From NCBI GenBank assembly GCA_013398055.1, contig VZRS01007545.1, positions 186,001-250,000 on the forward strand: DNA of 64,000 nucleotides. The letters run 5' to 3'. The stretch is from Ifrita kowaldi (Eukaryota; Chordata; Aves; Passeriformes; Cinclosomatidae). Below the pieces are notes generated by a model. The model was not told the DNA's origin, did no database searches, and was given only the letters and a program-made list of their open reading frames with translations. Every line of letters begins with the position of its first letter. Position 1 is the stretch's first letter. This document shows, piece by piece, positions 62,257 through 64,000 of the stretch. The position numbers were made by a program, and so were the translations under genes.

Positions 62257-64000
62257 GTCATATAACGCTGGTACTTGCAGGTACAGGTAAATCAGAAGCA
62301 CTTTTGTGCTGTCTCAACAGCAGTTTACTGCTCAGATCCGCTCAGTTATGCTGCTGTTGTCTTAGGTATTGTCCCAAATGTGCATGAGAATCAGGTCCCC
62401 TGGGGGTAAAAACTCAATTAAAAAAAGAAAGTACTCTTTGATTCTAGAAGGATAACACACTGCCCAGTGTAAAAAAATGAGCCACTGCGGTGACAGACTG
62501 TGTCAGGTGAAAGATGAGCATTCAGCATAGACAGCCGATGGAAATCATTCTTATATTTCATTGACACATTCTTCAATGGTGCCACTGAAGAAGACTAGCT
62601 ATCTCAAAAAAGAAGCCACATATGAAAAAATATGACAGCATTTAGTGGGGGTTTCAGTCAGGACTATTTTACTTTTTAAAATCAATCTCTACTTTTGCCA
62701 TTTGCCATCTTCCACTCAAATTTTTTTCTAGGGTATTTTGTCTATGATTACATTTATTCTTAAAGTCTGTTAGGCAGTGACATAAGTGTGGTGTGATTTA
62801 TTAACTTGCTTTATGGTATATCCCGGAGTGTAGGGACCCATGATAAAAGTGATTATATGAACATAGAGAAGATGAAATGAACAAGGTAGACAACACTGTG
62901 ACAAGAAACTCAAATCTGGGAAATGTTATTTCTTGCATGACAAGAATTAAACAAAAACCCTTATCTTCTGAAACTTAGGCCATAGGAGTTTCCTGTTGCC
63001 CTATGTTTTACAGAGGATATAGCCCAGATTAGTCCCCTCATAACCATCAATCATTATTCAGGATTTTTTTTCTGATTTCCACTCCTTGCATTTGTTTTAC
63101 TGGAGAACAGTGCATAATCAGCTTCCCTTTTTGCCACCAGTAACACCAGGAATACTAATGTAGTCCTACTAAGCAGAACTGGTAGTATGTCTCAAAACTT
63201 GAAGCATCTGCTGGCCGCTGTCCTCAGTGGAAGTTCTGGTGCCGCTGCTGTGAAGGTTTGATGTGGTCTCAAACAGCGACTGGTGCCCTCATGGGCATGG
63301 CAGTTCAGCTGCTAGGCTGGTATAGGCTTTATGCTGACATGCTGAAAAACATGGTTTTTATTTTGTAGGACTGGCAGGGCTGGCACCATCAGATTTGCAT
63401 AATTAAGCACTGTTTCTCTTTCTTCTTCCCTCACTGTTTCTTTAAAATTTTCCTCTTTCAGAGCTTATCTTTCTTGTTCCAGTCACTCTATTATTTCCTC
63501 TTCTGCTGAAGGAGTAAAAGATACCTTCTTTATTATTCCCCAATGTGGCTGTTTAACATTCTCAAGGAAGAAAATGCCCAGAGTCTAATCTGTGGTGACT
63601 CCTGCACTGGGGGCAACCAGCACAAAGGCTGAAGATGGGCATAGGGCACTCCTTAAGACCTGAAAAATTATGTCTGGGACATAAACTGTGCCCAGATTTT
63701 GTGCACGTCCTATGAATTTGGTTAAGTTTATGTCTTCACATATTTAAAAATGCAAAAAGTGTCACATCAAATCAGACCAAAATAACCTCTCTCTGACAAT
63801 GGCCATTAGCAAATGCATAGAGAAAAAAATTGCAGGAAGCAAGATATAGACAGGCTTATGTTTTAGCAGCCTCTGGCCAGTTTAGAGAACTCTTAGCCAG
63901 AGGTTGCGTCCATGTTCAACATCCATCAACAAATTTAACCTTCATGAATCTGTTCTTGAACCTATTCATAATTCAGATGACCACACTATTTTCTGACAAT
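62257..64000. other. CSMD1 intron 1, no feature seen
   Basis: AT-rich intron to the end of the window. 63190-63390 is slightly richer in GC. No exon, repeat family or RNA gene could be supported. Confidence 0.5.

Larger units (their letters stand above)
49384..64000 (+). other. CSMD1: CSMD1 intron 1 (5' part)
   Basis: It begins with the donor GTAAGA at 49384 and runs to the window end without a CUB-like exon, in keeping with the very long first intron of CSMD1 in other vertebrates. It contains the right half of the CpG island, simple repeats, a CR1, a solo LTR and a candidate minus-strand exon, all listed separately. Confidence 0.75.

Overview
This window is nuclear DNA from a bird, most likely a passerine. 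It has the AT-rich, gene-poor background of a vertebrate gene desert. It carries several CR1 LINE pieces with the avian 3' end (runs of ATTCTATG/ATTCTGTG), a truncated tRNA/CR1-tailed SINE that matches TguSINE1 as I know it from songbirds, and an avian-type endogenous retrovirus LTR. There are no bacterial-style genes, and nearly every open frame longer than 60 codons is chance or repeat sequence.

The one gene I recognise is CSMD1 (CUB and Sushi multiple domains 1), a very large membrane complement regulator and synaptic protein. Only its first coding exon is here (49317-49383, plus strand): 22 codons of signal peptide plus one base, then a GTAAG donor. It sits in a CpG island of about 2 kb (48735-50905). 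Upstream, 1-46.6 kb is intergenic desert. Downstream, 49384-64000 is the start of CSMD1 intron 1, which runs off the window.

The assembly is flawed at the promoter. Positions 46618-47880 repeat 47882-49440 with five differences that I can see and one 297-base collapse. Single N bases mark the joins at 47471 and 47881. This looks like two unmerged haplotype contigs, so the second CSMD1 exon 1 (47757-47823) is almost certainly an artefact.

Repeats by position: TguSINE1-like (8664-8751); a CR1 with a second, 158-bp CR1 nested inside it and flanked by a GAACTG duplication (13850-14878); CR1 pieces at 15041-15555, 36120-36222, 36443-36775 and 57592-58460; older LINE relics at about 19290-20180, 28370-29230 and 42860-43000; and a 1,110-bp solo LTR at 61147-62256 with TG...CA ends and a near-perfect 5-bp duplication. 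That LTR holds a perfect four-unit heat shock element.

The two most open items are possible terminal exons of unrecognised genes or lncRNAs. One is on the plus strand at 10070-10208, in the desert. The other is on the minus strand at 56426 down to 56003, inside CSMD1 intron 1. Each has a strong 3' splice site, a short open frame with a stop, and an AATAAA downstream. I could not name either product.
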